Part shown: positions 11,403-22,528 of the stretch, in pieces
Layout of the letters: each line of letters opens with the position of its first letter
Position numbering within the stretch: the first letter of the stretch is position 1
NCBI GenBank assembly: GCA_023313575.1
Contig: JAJTTP010000021.1
Location: 124,001 to 188,000, forward strand
Length of the DNA stretch: 64,000 nucleotides
Source: Eutypella sp. D-1
Lineage: Eukaryota; Ascomycota; Sordariomycetes; Xylariales; Diatrypaceae
Reading direction: 5' to 3'
Made by a program: the position numbers and the translations under genes
Notes under the pieces: model-generated
What the model was told of the DNA's origin: nothing
Databases searched by the model: none
The model's input: only the letters and a program-made list of their open reading frames with translations

Positions 11403-13233
11403 ATGGCGGCCTCGGTGACTCCCGTCACAATCCGAGGCCGTTATTTCTGGAAAGGGGATGAGCGCGTAAGTTCACGCCAATTGAAGAAATTACATATAAA
11501 CAATCAAGTTGAGAGGATTGGCTGGATGGACAAAGCCGCATCTGACAATCGACGCGCAGTTTATCATCAACGGTGTGGTATATCAGCCGCAAAGGCCCTC
11601 TGGGGATACGTTTCTAATCCCTGACCCCCTAACGGATGACGGGCTAGAGGAGCTGGAGAAGTGCATCCCCTTGTTCAAGGAGCTGGGCCTGAATACTCTG
11701 TTCGTCAGTGGGTTTCACCGCCCTTCTCCCTCAGGGGTTTCGGCACGGCCATGTGGGAATTCTGATGGCGTTATACAGATTACATCGACCCGAGCAGAAG
11801 CCATGATGACGCTATGAACATGCTGGCTGAGGCCGGTATCTATGTGCTTGCTGTGGGTTACCTTACTCTTCCATCAACCAAGATCTATATCCAATAATAT
11901 CACATGGTACTGATTCCCTCGCCAACTAACCACACGTCCAGTGTCTCGAGACTCCCCGCTACCGCATCAACCGCGAGGCGCCCTTCGATGACTACAGGCC
12001 GGACCTCCTACGTGCGTTCTTCCGGACGGTGGATGTCCTGGCGGGCTACGCCAACACGCTCGGCGTCTTCGTGACTAGCGAGACCGTCAACTCGCCTTGG
12101 GTACTCGAGACGGGCGCTGCTGCCGTCGTGCGGGCCGTGGCACGCGATGTCCGGCGGTACGCAGCGCTGATTTCCGAGGACGCGCCGGGCCAGAGGGTCC
12201 TGCCCGTGGGGGTCAATTCTGCCGATGTAAGCGGCTTGCAGCGCTGCCAGCTCGATTACTACACGGCTACCCTGCCCGAGGATGAGGGCGGCGACGATGA
12301 TGGCGTGATTGATTTCTACGGCGTAAGCGGGTCTTCGTTTGTGGGGAAAAGAGCCCCGTGCCCTTGGTAACAGAGAACTGACTTTCTTCGGCTTGTCTTT
12401 ACAATATACAGTTCAACTCATACAGGTGGGCGGGGCCGTCGAGTATGAATATCTCCGGATACGATAAACTGGTAAGTTTCACAGTCACTGCTCGCGAGGC
12501 CCATCGCTACAACTGTCGATCGGCCGTCATCATATCATATTCTAACCCGGTTCACCAGGTGAAAACGTTCCAAGACACACCCATACCGACGTTCATATCG
12601 GAGTACGGCACGAACGTACGGTCCCCGCGCCCTTTCGACGAGACGCGTGCAATCCTGTCGCGCGACATGACCGACACGTTCTCTGGCGGGGTGGCGTACG
12701 AATTCTTTGAGGGCTTGTCTCAGTACGGAATCGTTGACAGAGGCGAAGACGGGAGCCTTGTGAGACGGCCGGACTTCGTGAACTTCGCGAACAGTGTGCG
12801 CGCGTGCAGGGACGTGCGTCACAATACCTCGCTCACTGAGACGCCCGAGGGCCAGGCCATCGTGATGAGGAGGCCCGGACCTCCCCAGACAGGCGACCAT
12901 CTCGTGAGTGCCATATTTCCCTACTTATCTCCGCCTATCTAGCCAACCTCCATTCCCACCCCAACCCCCCCACGTTGTGCAGAAAGTTATGATTGTGATC
13001 GATAATGGAACGGACGCTGACACCAAACGCCATACTGCCCTGCTCCGTAGTGGTGGAAGCCGCAGCCGAAGGTCCCCGACTGCCCGCTGGACTGGGACGA
13101 AATCAGGGAGCAGATCGAGGAGCGGCAGTGGGTCGACGTCGAGCAGGAAATCCGCGAGCTCGAGGTGGAGGACCTCGCGAGCTCCCTGCGGGACAGGCTC
13201 CGCATCGATGGAATCCGGTCACGGTGGGATTGA
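11403..13233 (+). CDS. GH72-like beta-1,3-glucanosyltransferase (GAS/GEL family), divergent paralogue
   Basis: GH72 enzymes cut and religate beta-1,3-glucan in the cell wall. Seven exons are modelled: 11403-11465, 11560-11707, 11779-11852, 11942-12322, 12412-12471, 12559-12903 and 13051-13233, total about 417 residues. The order of family blocks is intact: IRGRYFWKGDERFIINGVVYQP, LTDDGLEELEKCIPLFKELGLNTLFV, the SHDDAMNMLAEAGIYV block, TPRYRINR, LAGYANTLGVF, PVGVNSADV, FYGFNSYRW, PTFISEYGTNVR and DMTDTFSGGVAYEF. The nucleophile Glu is present in ISEYG (codon 12601-12603). The acid/base Glu is present (12080-12082), but the Asn normally before it is Ser (TSET instead of GNE). No signal peptide or GPI-attachment signal is visible. 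The last intron is long (147 nt) and that exon choice is less certain; the C-terminus ends in a charged, probably helical tail. Confidence 0.78.
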
Positions 13234-13392
13234 GTACCTACATAGCATGCAGACAGGTCACAAGAGGTTAATTTTCACGAAATTTTACAACGCACAGATA
13301 ACGCTGCATATTTACGAATATTTCGCAAACTACGAGTTTTTCGCGTATTTTCAAGGTAGGAGGGAGATTTCCCAGTAAACCCGTCGGCCGGA

Positions 13393-14652
13393 TCACAACT
13401 GCCGTATGAATTCCCACAACTTCTCCGCGCCAACTTCCCACATGATGTCGTTCTGGAGGTAATGCCCAGAGCCAGGGACCCAGGCCATTCGGACGTCGTG
13501 GCCGCAGTTGTCAATTCCGCCCTCGCCGCCCAGAGGGTGTACCCCGATGTCCGTGGCCTCAATCTCGCCGTCCCCGACCAGCCGCGAGAAGGCGGCGCGG
13601 TAGTCGCGGGCGGTTTTCTCCACTATATCCGGCGTCACCAATCTGTCTGCCGTGCCGGCCATGACGAGCACCCTGTCCACGTCTGCGCCCCAGCCGGTGA
13701 CGTTAAGGAGGAGGCGTCGCGGATCGACGAAGGGCAGGAACATGGCGAGGGGCCAAAGGAAGCTCTCGAAGCGGCTCAGATGGCGCTGGAACTGGCGGAG
13801 CGCGCCCTCGGGCAGGCGGTCGCTGAAGAAGGCGCGGCGTACTAGTGCCGGGTGCGACAGCGGCGAGAGCGGGTGCCACCCGTGCAGCAGCATACGGATG
13901 GCGAACCAGGGGTCGAAGCTGACCCAGTTCTGGTAGATGCGCCACCTGTGTGATTTGTTCCCGGTTAGTTATTGCAGAGCAGAGGATACAAGTCTTTCCT
14001 GGCTTGCTTTTGCCCTCACTCGATCTCACGAGTGTGCATGTAGCTATGTGAGGCGTGCACCTACGATCCATGACTCGGGACGGCTCCTAGGAGCGCCAGC
14101 CCCCTGACCTGAATGTCGCCGCGGTCTAGGAGGTACTGGCTTAGGCCGCCACCGCTAGAATGGCCGACGAGGATGATGTCCTCTCGGCCTTCCTTCTCGC
14201 GCACCGCTCTGATCCCCGTGAGAAGGTCGTCGCCGAGGTCCCTTATGGTGACGCCGTAGAGCATCCGCAGGAACGAGGGACACCAGCTCTCGCCGTGTCC
14301 GCGGTAGGACACCGCGTAGCTGGTGACGCCCCTTGCGACGAGGTAACGCATGTACGGCGCCCAAACCCACGCGCCACCCACTACGCCCGCTCGTGGTTAA
14401 TAAAAAAGCCTTCACTGGGTACGTCTACATAGGCAGGGAGTGACGAAGTGGCTTACTGCCGCCGTGCGCGAAGACCACGGGTGTCTTCGAAGAAGCGATA
14501 CCGCGCCTCCTGGGTTTGACGGAAAGGATCTCGATCCTGCCGTCGGGGGTCTGGACGAAGCTGCGCTCGAGTCCTTCCGGCGGGGGCGGGGGCGGACCGC
14601 CAGCCGGCCTCCGCCAGGTAATATAGGAATAGCTGAGGTAGAAGCCAAGCAT
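13393..14652 (-). CDS. alpha/beta hydrolase
   Basis: A serine-hydrolase-fold protein of about 354 residues from exons 14652-14457, 14380-14065 and 13945-13393. Visible motifs are VVFAHGG followed by MGGAWVW (oxyanion/HGG region split by intron 1), YRGHGES, the nucleophile elbow VGHSSGG (GxSxG), a probable acid in VLVMAGTADRLV, and the catalytic His in PGSGHYLQNDIMW. Junction phases agree (1, then 2) and acceptors are TAG and CAG. No signal peptide is apparent. The substrate cannot be deduced; related fungal proteins are annotated as lipases, haloperoxidase-like hydrolases or generic AB hydrolases. It converges with the GH72-like gene, with stop codons only 160 bp apart, so their 3' UTRs may overlap. 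Confidence 0.82.
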
Positions 14653-15459
14653 TGTGAACTGGCCGAAGTTACAAGATAATCAGAGATTAGTGATACCGCA
14701 GTGATTCGGTGCGTTTCGTCAACTTCGTGCGTATCACGCAGATCAAGTCGCAACAGGCGAATATATATATATGCTATTGTTAGCTAAGCTAGCCGGAGGT
14801 TGAGCTTGATGAAAAATTTCCTCCATCTTATCCTTCCCACCTGAGAAACAAACATGGGCACATGTCTCAGAATATCCAGGAAATATACACGGCGCACATC
14901 TATGTTATGCATGCACATGCATCACCTCTAAAGTGCGTCATCAGACGGGATTCGATAGATATTGGAGCTGTTTTAATCGTACCTAAGTAGTAAGTCTTCT
15001 CTATCCCTGACGTGCGGCATCCCTCTGTCCTTTAATGATCATGTATAGATTGAGTCATGGCTTCGCGTAGTGAGCTACGCCAATGTCAATCTGCTTTTCG
15101 TGATGTTCTCGTAGCGACGTGGTGTCACGATCGATGATAGCAGAGTACATATACACGTAGAAGATATATTCCTCCGGATCTACGGCTTCACCTTGATGAA
15201 AAGGAAAAGGTGTTTTTTCTGGTCGATCTCGTACTTAGTACCCGGGTGTGGACTTGAATAGATTCCTTTCTAGTAAGTTGGTAAACTGGACGATTGGAGA
15301 CCCAGAAGAAGTAGGAACCTGGAAAGCTTCCTCCTAAGAAGTAGTGACAATAACAATAATGGTGGTTTTATATTGACCTCCCGATCTTAGCAGGGGGTAC
15401 CCTGATTTTGACATGGGATACTGATGTATCTTTTGTAAAAGGATAGTCGGATCGTTATT
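14653..15459. other. intergenic, left margin of the AT-rich island
   Basis: Mixed composition, no frame of note. A short AT dinucleotide run lies at 14760-14770. The GC content falls abruptly from about 15440 onward. Confidence 0.5.
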
Positions 15460-17707
15460 TTTCCGGTTATTTATTTTTACGATTTAAGGCTATCTTAATA
15501 TATCGGTTAACGTTAAATTTTTTTTTTTTTTTAAAAATATACCTTTTTTCTTAAAAACCGGGAGCTTTTATTCCTTTTTTTTTATTTTTTTTATCCTTTT
15601 TTATCTTTTTTAAAGTATTTTTTTATTTATTTTTATTTTTTATTATTAATTATATGTATTTTTTACTTATTTAAGCACTTAAGTAGTTATTTAAATATTA
15701 TTAATTAATTTAATTATTTATAAGTTTTTATAACATATTTAATTATAAACCCTTTTTTTTACTTATGTAATCGATACGATATAAGTGTTATTTAATTAAA
15801 TATAATGCTTTTTAAAAAAAATTTTAAATAAAAAATTTAATATTATGCCTTTATTTTATAAAAGTACGAAATACCGGAATAAAACAAAAAGTTATTATAT
15901 CGATTTTTTTATTAAACTTTTTTATAACTTTCGGATTTATATATTTTAAATAAAAAAATAACTTAATAAATAATATATGTTTTATATATAAGTTTTAATT
16001 ATATACGGTTAATATAAAATATTAATAATATTTATTATTATTATTAAACCGTTATATTTATTTATAATTATAAATTATTATATCGGCTTATTATATATTC
16101 CGACGGTTTAGTTTAATTATATATAATTATTATTTAATACGTTATTAATAAATATATTATTATCGTAATTAAATTTAAATTTTTATTTATTATTTTAATT
16201 ATTAAAAATTAAGTTAAAATATTAATTTATATAACGGTATAATTTATTTAATAAAGTTTTTTTATTTTTAAAACTTAAATAAATTTAAAATATATTAATA
16301 AATAAACTTTTATTATATAATGTAAAAGAATAGCCCCGGGGCGTTTTTAACTTTAAATATAAATATAAAGCTTTTAACGTTTAATATACGTTAAAACTGT
16401 TAATTTTTTATAAGTTATATAATAAAGTGGTTAGCTTTTTTTATTCCTTTATATAGTTTTAATAAAATTAAGGTCCGGTTTGCCTTAATATAATTTAATC
16501 GGCTTATATATTAATTAAATTTTAAAAATCTTTCGTTTTAATAAGGATTAATTAAAGCGCCCGGGTTTATAAAAATAAAACGTTATTAAAACGTGCGATT
16601 ATTATTAATATAAATAACGGTTAACCTTTAGTCGGAGATTAATTAAATTAAATAATATAATTTTAAAACGGTTTTATTAATTATTATAACCGATTAACAT
16701 TTATCGATAATATTTCGGTTTTATAATATATTTATTTTTAAAAATTTTACGTACTTAAGCCCGACTTATAAAAAAGCGGTTATACCGATCGATTTTTATT
16801 TTAAGTATAACTACGGCTTTATAAAACGTACCGCATATCGCCGAGGTAATATTAATAAGTATTTAGCGATTATTAAAGTTATTTAACCGGTATTAATAAG
16901 TAATAAAGCGTTATAATTATTAACGATTAATAAACTAATTGCTTACCGGTTAAGGCGCGGTTAATAATAACGGGTTATTTACTTTATTTGTTTTATATAT
17001 ATAATTATAACGGCTGGTTTATTCTTAATTATTAATCCAGTCGAAGGGTTTATGTTAATAAAAGTGCTAAGGTTTTTAAATAATAAATGGTTACGTTTAA
17101 TAATAATAAAAAAAAAGGTATTTTAAATAATTAAATTATATTATAAGCTAATAAGTTTAAAGATTATTTAAGAAAAAGGTAATAAGCATAATTATATATT
17201 ATTTATATTTTTTATTCCTGATATTAAAATATATGGTTATTATTAAATTATTAAGATTATATTTAAATATAATAATTTAATATCGTTAAGATTATTACCG
17301 ATTTAACCGATCCTTTTTAATTGTATAACGTATATGGCTTACTTTAATATAATTATTTCTTTTTTTAAAACTTAAGTTAAAGATCTTTTCTTATTATATT
17401 AGCCCTATTAAGCTTAATAACCCGACCGGTTATAACATGTATATATATTAATATTATTTTTAACGGCTTTATATATAAAAAAAAAGCTGTTAGTATTAAA
17501 ATAATAATTAATATAATATATTTAAATAACCATTAATTAAACCGTAACGGTTTAACTAGCCTTAATATTAAACCTTAATGTTAAGGCCTTAGCTTATATA
17601 TAATCCAGGGCTATTAAAGCTGGCTATGTATAAAGGAAGATTTTTTTTTAAACCAGTATATATAATATTTACTTAACTTATATAACATGCCTTTTAAAGC
17701 ACGTAGT

Positions 17708-17782
17708 GATTTTAATAATACCGAATATATATATATATATATATTATATATAATATAAATATATATCGGTATTATAAAATCG
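17708..17782. repeat. AT-rich hairpin
   Basis: An imperfect inverted repeat within the island: GATTTTAATAATACCGA at 17708-17724 faces its near reverse complement at 17766-17782 across an AT dinucleotide centre. It could be a palindromic remnant of the original element. Confidence 0.5.
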
Positions 17783-17954
17783 AATTTAAGTTATAAAAAT
17801 TAATATACGTATATAATCGGTTATATATAATTTTATTTCGAAATTATATCGCGGTTAAATATTATATAACTTAATTATTATTTTAATAAAAAATAAATAA
17901 ATTAAACTTAAAGTGGTTTAAAACTTTATATAGTTTAAAATTTAATAAATTAAT

Positions 17955-18384
17955 AATTATAATTAAATAAAATAAATTTTATAATTAAATAAAACATTAA
18001 CCGCATTTAAATAAATGCTTTATTTATTTATTTTATATAATTAAAATTTTTTTTATATAAAATTATTAAATAAAATTTATATTAAAACTTTAAAACTTAT
18101 ATAAAGTTATTTTTAAATATAAGCTTATAATAGTAATAATAATTATTATAACTTTATTTAAACCTTATTATAATTGTTATAATTATTATAATTATAATTA
18201 CCCGGGTATAAACTTATTTAAATAATAATAACTTATATTTTATTTAAAAAACTTAATATAAAAAATATAATAAATATATATAAAGTTAAAAGATTTATTA
18301 ATATAAAATAAATAAATAAAGCATTTATTTAAATATAATTAATGCTTTATTTAATTATAAAATCTGCTTTACTTAATTATAATT
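17955..18384. repeat. 84-bp inverted duplication with transition-only divergence
   Basis: Arm 17955-18038 matches the reverse complement of 18301-18384 at 75 of 84 positions. The inner 34 bp (18005-18038 and 18301-18334) are identical. All nine differences are A/G or C/T. The spacer is 262 bp and retains weaker symmetry. It may be the terminal inverted repeats of a small element or a fold-back remnant hit by RIP. Confidence 0.85.
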
Positions 18385-18425
18385 ACTATTAATAAATAAC
18401 ATTAATAAAGGTTTAACCCTTATTA

Positions 18426-18827
18426 GCCTTGCCACCACCCTACTTAAAAGGTGGCGATTATTACTAGAATAAGTAAGGTAAAGTTAATATAAAAGGGGCT
18501 AAAGAATAAGCGGGAGCAGGAAATTGTGGCTAATAAAGCTCGCTATAAATAGTAGGTCTTTAATTTATGTACCTGAGTACATACTTAGTATGTAGCGGTA
18601 TGCCAAGCCCTTTAGTAGCTTATTAGCTCACCTAGATAGGTCCGGGTAACTTTTTGACTTTTGAGAATTTGGGTTTAAATATGAATAAAATGCAACACCA
18701 CTCAAGGGCGCCAAGGTATTCAGATGTGCGGCGACAGCAAGGAGGAAGATATTTTTAGAATCAGTCAACCTTCTATCCTTCTATACTTGAAGCCATAAGT
18801 TCGTAGCTTTTTTGACTTTTTTCGACG
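18426..18827. other. right margin of the RIP island and upstream region of the Snm1-like gene
   Basis: Composition returns gradually to normal. A short inverted pair (CCACC/GGTGG) lies around 18431-18455. No coding sequence. Confidence 0.45.
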
Positions 18828-19541
18828 ATGTCACTAGACACGCTTCCAACAAGTCTGAGCTTTCTCACAGACGCGTCGCATCTGCTAGCCACCACGTCTC
18901 CCGAGATCTCAGCACATCTCATGACACAGCGGAATTCATTGATGTTCCACCATGATTTAGAGCAGTCCGACGTACAGAGGCAGCATGTATGCGGCTGTTG
19001 TGGCCACATCATGATTCCCGGTCAGGGAAGTACATTGAAGCTGGAGACGGACAAGACTCTTCGCAAGAAGAAAAGCCCGAAGCAGTCACAGTCGAGTAAG
19101 AAGGGAAAGAGGACTGAACAGCCAGCAATGACATCACGCTCAGAGACGCCTCCCAAGACCCGGAAGCGCATCGAGTGTGGGAAATGCGGACGGGTCACGT
19201 CCATCGCGATCCCTCCACCAAACCCCATTTCCAGGAGCCGTCAAAAGCTTGCTGCAAAACGACGACCAACGTCTCCGAACCCCGAGACACATAACAAGCG
19301 CCGGAAACTCGCCTCTTCTCCCGACCCTGGTAATGCGACAAGTCAAGACGGAAAAGCAGATGCGAAAGCAGCTGCACCGGTAGAGCAGCCCGCCAAGCCT
19401 TCTTCTGCCAATGCGAGCAGTAAGAAGAGGGCTAAAAGTCGGAAGCAGGGACTGCAGGCACTTCTGCAGCAGTCCCAGTCCGCTAGTTCCACACCCCAGG
19501 GCGGCCTTGGTTTGAGCCTCTCGGATTTTCTGAAGAAGTGA
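18828..19541 (+). CDS. RNase P/MRP protein subunit of the Rpr2/Rpp21/Snm1 family
   Basis: Single-exon gene of 237 residues. A helical N-terminus (LPTSLSFLTDASHLLATTSP) is followed by a zinc ribbon split by a long basic insert: CGCCG at residues 55-59 and CGKCG at 117-121, giving the four Cys ligands (C55, C58, C117, C120). This pattern, with the helix ahead of it, is that of Rpr2/Rpp21/Snm1, which binds the RNA of RNase P or RNase MRP in the nucleus (tRNA 5' processing, rRNA processing). The C-terminal half is Lys/Ser/Ala-rich and probably disordered, ending in LGLSLSDFLKK. The long gap between the Cys pairs favours Snm1 (MRP-specific) over Rpr2, but that is inference. Confidence 0.72.
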   Translation: MSLDTLPTSLSFLTDASHLLATTSPEISAHLMTQRNSLMFHHDLEQSDVQRQHVCGCCGHIMIPGQGSTLKLETDKTLRKKKSPKQSQSSKKGKRTEQPAMTSRSETPPKTRKRIECGKCGRVTSIAIPPPNPISRSRQKLAAKRRPTSPNPETHNKRRKLASSPDPGNATSQDGKADAKAAAPVEQPAKPSSANASSKKRAKSRKQGLQALLQQSQSASSTPQGGLGLSLSDFLKK

Positions 19542-20165
19542 AACTATCTTTTAATGCTCAGAATAGCAAACAGTCTATCATCCCGGCTCGCTTATAGATG
19601 CTCAACCTTTGAGATATCATTTCGCGTAACCTCTACCATGGAATTCCCTCCACTAACTTGACAAGTCAATTCTCTGATACCTAAGTAGGCACCTGAGGAG
19701 CTGGCCAAGCAATATGCTTACTAAATGAAAAGTTTGCGGGACCTTCAGCGCTGGAACGTTCTCAGTGGTGGGCACAAAAGTTGGTCATCTTACAGGAGGT
19801 TTGGGGCCACAATGACCCCAATTCTTATGTCCTGTCTTCTAAAGTTGCAGGGGTCTACCGCCCTTAGATCTTCCGTCTAGGCTTTTTACAGGTTAGCGGG
19901 GCTATGACACAACTGCAACTCACCCCGCGCTAGCCAGCCGATAGAGGCGATAGGGACTGGTTACCCCTCCAAAATTTTTATCTTATAGGGCGTCGCAAAC
20001 CTTCCACTTACAAATCCCCCAAACATAAGACAACCATAGGACATTTCCCGGGCCGAATTAAATTTGTTTTTCTATTTGGAAAGGGATAAAGCGGCGACGC
20101 GATACGGATTAGATCAACACCAGAACATCAAAAAGAAAAAGAGTTTATCGACCAAGACATCGACC
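19542..20165. other. intergenic, Zpr1 promoter side
   Basis: No coding sequence seen. It contains the 3' side of the Snm1-like gene and the 5' leader of Zpr1. Confidence 0.45.
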
Positions 20166-21716
20166 ATGCCTGCACCTGTAGAGCAAACCAACGGCGGTCC
20201 CGCGCCCATCTCGCCAACCGACTTTTTCGAGTCTATCGGCAAGAAGGCGACTCACCTCGATTCAACCAACGGTACCAACGGTACCAATGGCACAAACGGA
20301 AGCACAAACGGCGCCAATGGTGCTACGGGGGATGATGACGAGAAAGTCGTCCAAGAGATCGAGTCGCTCTGCATGAACTGTCATGAGAATGTAAGCAACC
20401 TTTTCCGCGGTTTCAGACTCTTGCTGAATTCACATCGTACTGACACGGCATGATCAATCCAGGGCACAACTCGCATGCTTCTCACCTCCATTCCATACTT
20501 CCGCGAAGTTATTGTCATGTCTTTCAACTGTGACAAGTGTGGCTTCAACAACAACGAAATCCAGGCCGCCGGCTCTATTCAACCGAAAGGCTCCAGTTAC
20601 CTCCTTCGTCTCACTGCGATGCCCGACTTCGAGCGTACCGTTGTCAAGTCCGACACTGCCGTGGTCAAGTTCATTGAATTAGACCTCGAGGTCCCTGCTG
20701 GTCGGGGGCAGCTCACAAACGTCGAAGGTATTCTATCCGCAATAGTCGACGATCTGGAACTTGGACAAGAGGCACGAAGGGAACAGGCGCCGGAGGTATA
20801 CGAGAAGATCGCCCAGATCATCACCAAGGGTCGCGCTATGCTGGCGGGAGATGCTTTTCCTTTCCGACTTTCGGTGGACGATCCCGCCGGAAACTCTTGG
20901 ATTGCCCCAAATATGCGTGATGGTATCGGAAAGTGGGAAAGGCACGACTACATCCGGACAGCAGAGCAGAACGAGGCCCTCGGTATAAGCTCATCAGATC
21001 CCATACCCATCGACGCCACCCAGACAACTCCCGACGATGATATCATCCCAGATCAGATCTACGCGTTCCCCGCCACCTGCCCGGGCTGTATGCGCGCGTG
21101 TACAACGAACATGAAGATGGTCGACATCCCGCACTTCAAGGCCGTTGTGCTGATGTCGACAGTCTGCGAGGAATGCGGGTACCGGTCCAACGACGTCAAG
21201 ACTGGTGGCGAGATCCCCGAGTTGGGCAAGAAGCTTACCCTCAAGGTCGAGTCCGCTGAGGACCTGGCGCGCGACATCCTCAAGAGCGAGAGCTGCGCGC
21301 TTGAGTGCCCCGAGCTAAGCCTCCAGGTAAACCCGGGGACGCTGGGTGGGCGCTTCACGACGGTCGAAGGCCTGCTGACGCAGGTGCGGGACGACCTCCA
21401 TTCGCAAATCTTCGAGTCGTCGGGTGAGGGCGGCGACTCGCTGGCCGCCGAGGAACGGACCCGGTGGGATGAGTTCTTTACCGGACTCAACGCCGCCATC
21501 AAGGGTGAACGGAAGTTCACTGTCATCCTCAAGGATCCGCTCGCCGGCAGCTACGTCCAGAAGGCCGTCGATCCGGACCAGCCCGACCCCCAACTCACCG
21601 AGGAGGACTACGAGCGGACCGAAGAGGAAGAGGATGATCTCGGCCTCAGGGACATGAAGGTCGAGGGCTATGAGCAAGATGCTGCCAAACCCGACGCAGC
21701 GGCTCAGACGTCATGA
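20166..21716 (+). CDS. ZPR1: zinc finger protein Zpr1
   Basis: Zpr1 binds translation elongation factor eEF1A, assists its folding, and shuttles between cytoplasm and nucleus. Exons 20166-20390 and 20463-21716 give 492 residues. Both copies of the ZPR1 module are present: the first zinc finger CMNCHEN...CDKCGFNNNE with its beta-domain (SGRGQLTNVEG-like GRGQLTNVEGIL), and the second CPGCMRAC...CEECGYRSNDVKTGGEIPE with GGRFTTVEGLLTQV. The intron (72 nt) separates the two Cys pairs of the first finger. The N-terminus has an unusual Thr-Asn-Gly repeat (about residues 35-57, TNGTNGTNG). The start at 20166 was preferred over 20064 because the upstream codons are Lys-rich leader-like sequence and MPAPVEQTNGG resembles related starts. 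The tail is acidic. Confidence 0.95.
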
Positions 21717-22528
21717 GGATGATGATGATGACGATGATGACTTTCAAAAAAGGAAAGGGAAAAATGAACGGATCTAGGGTTTTTGGAGTTTGGCGCATAG
21801 ATACATACTAGTGTTTCGATGAAAAGATCTTATCATTTATTCCTGTGATTCCCTGTCTAATTCTAGGATATGATCTGGTCTATTGTGCGTGTTAGAACAA
21901 GCAGTATGTGGGGGGTTCTACGAGAGCAGGCCAGAGAGGTTCTCAGAAAGCCTCCTCCACAGCCCCCAATACATATGACGAAATATCGCTAGTTAACCAG
22001 TAGCCCTCCAGTTGTGAATCTATACTTAAGTCTAACAAGAGCCAGCCTGTCTCCTTAAGGTCGGCCCACGGTATAACCTCCCTATCTTCGAGGATCATGT
22101 GGCCCAATTATTGAGCATCAATTCCCGCCACATGTCCGCTGTCTGACTATTTATGGTTAATTAGTTACTATTACTATTCCTTACAATATTCCTTTTGGGA
22201 GGGTGGAGGAGGGAGATTAGACCGGGTCTGCCTATTTCAGAGAGATTTTTGATGCAGCTGGAAGGGCATCATTCTTTACAGCTTATTGTGACTAGGCCTT
22301 AATCGTGGCCTTCATGCACAACGATTTCGCAAATAGATTAGGAGAGACAAGAAGCTAGATTATGTGGCCAGTCAAAGCAAACCAGGCATTCTAGCAGGTT
22401 CGTCTCCTACTTATCAAAAGACGGCCTACGCCATAGCCATTCGAAAACGCAATCTTATTACCATACTACAGCGCTAAGTTCTAATACAACATGTACAATT
22501 TGATCGTTATCATGAATAGATGAAGGGT
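21717..22528. other. intergenic between convergent Zpr1 and PAF-AH-like genes
   Basis: A short GAT/GAC microsatellite (21716-21740) follows the Zpr1 stop. No other gene, repeat or RNA recognised. Confidence 0.5.

Larger units (their letters stand above)
15460..18425. repeat. RIP-degraded repeat island
   Basis: About 3 kb of extremely AT-rich sequence with no open frame of 60 codons on either strand. The remaining C and G bases sit almost entirely in CpG, CpC and CpT contexts, while CpA and TpG are rare across long stretches (for example 16740-16980). That is the expected end state of repeat-induced point mutation, which converts CpA to TpA on both strands. The ancestral element (transposon or duplicated segment) is no longer recognisable. 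Flanks at 14.7 kb and 18.8 kb have normal composition, so the boundaries are sharp. Confidence 0.85.

Noticed and set aside
15460..18425. Mitochondrial insert or centromere as an explanation for the AT-rich block
   Set aside because: No mitochondrial gene remnants are visible, and the specific loss of CpA/TpG with retained CpG fits RIP. At 3 kb with active genes on both sides, a centromere is unlikely.
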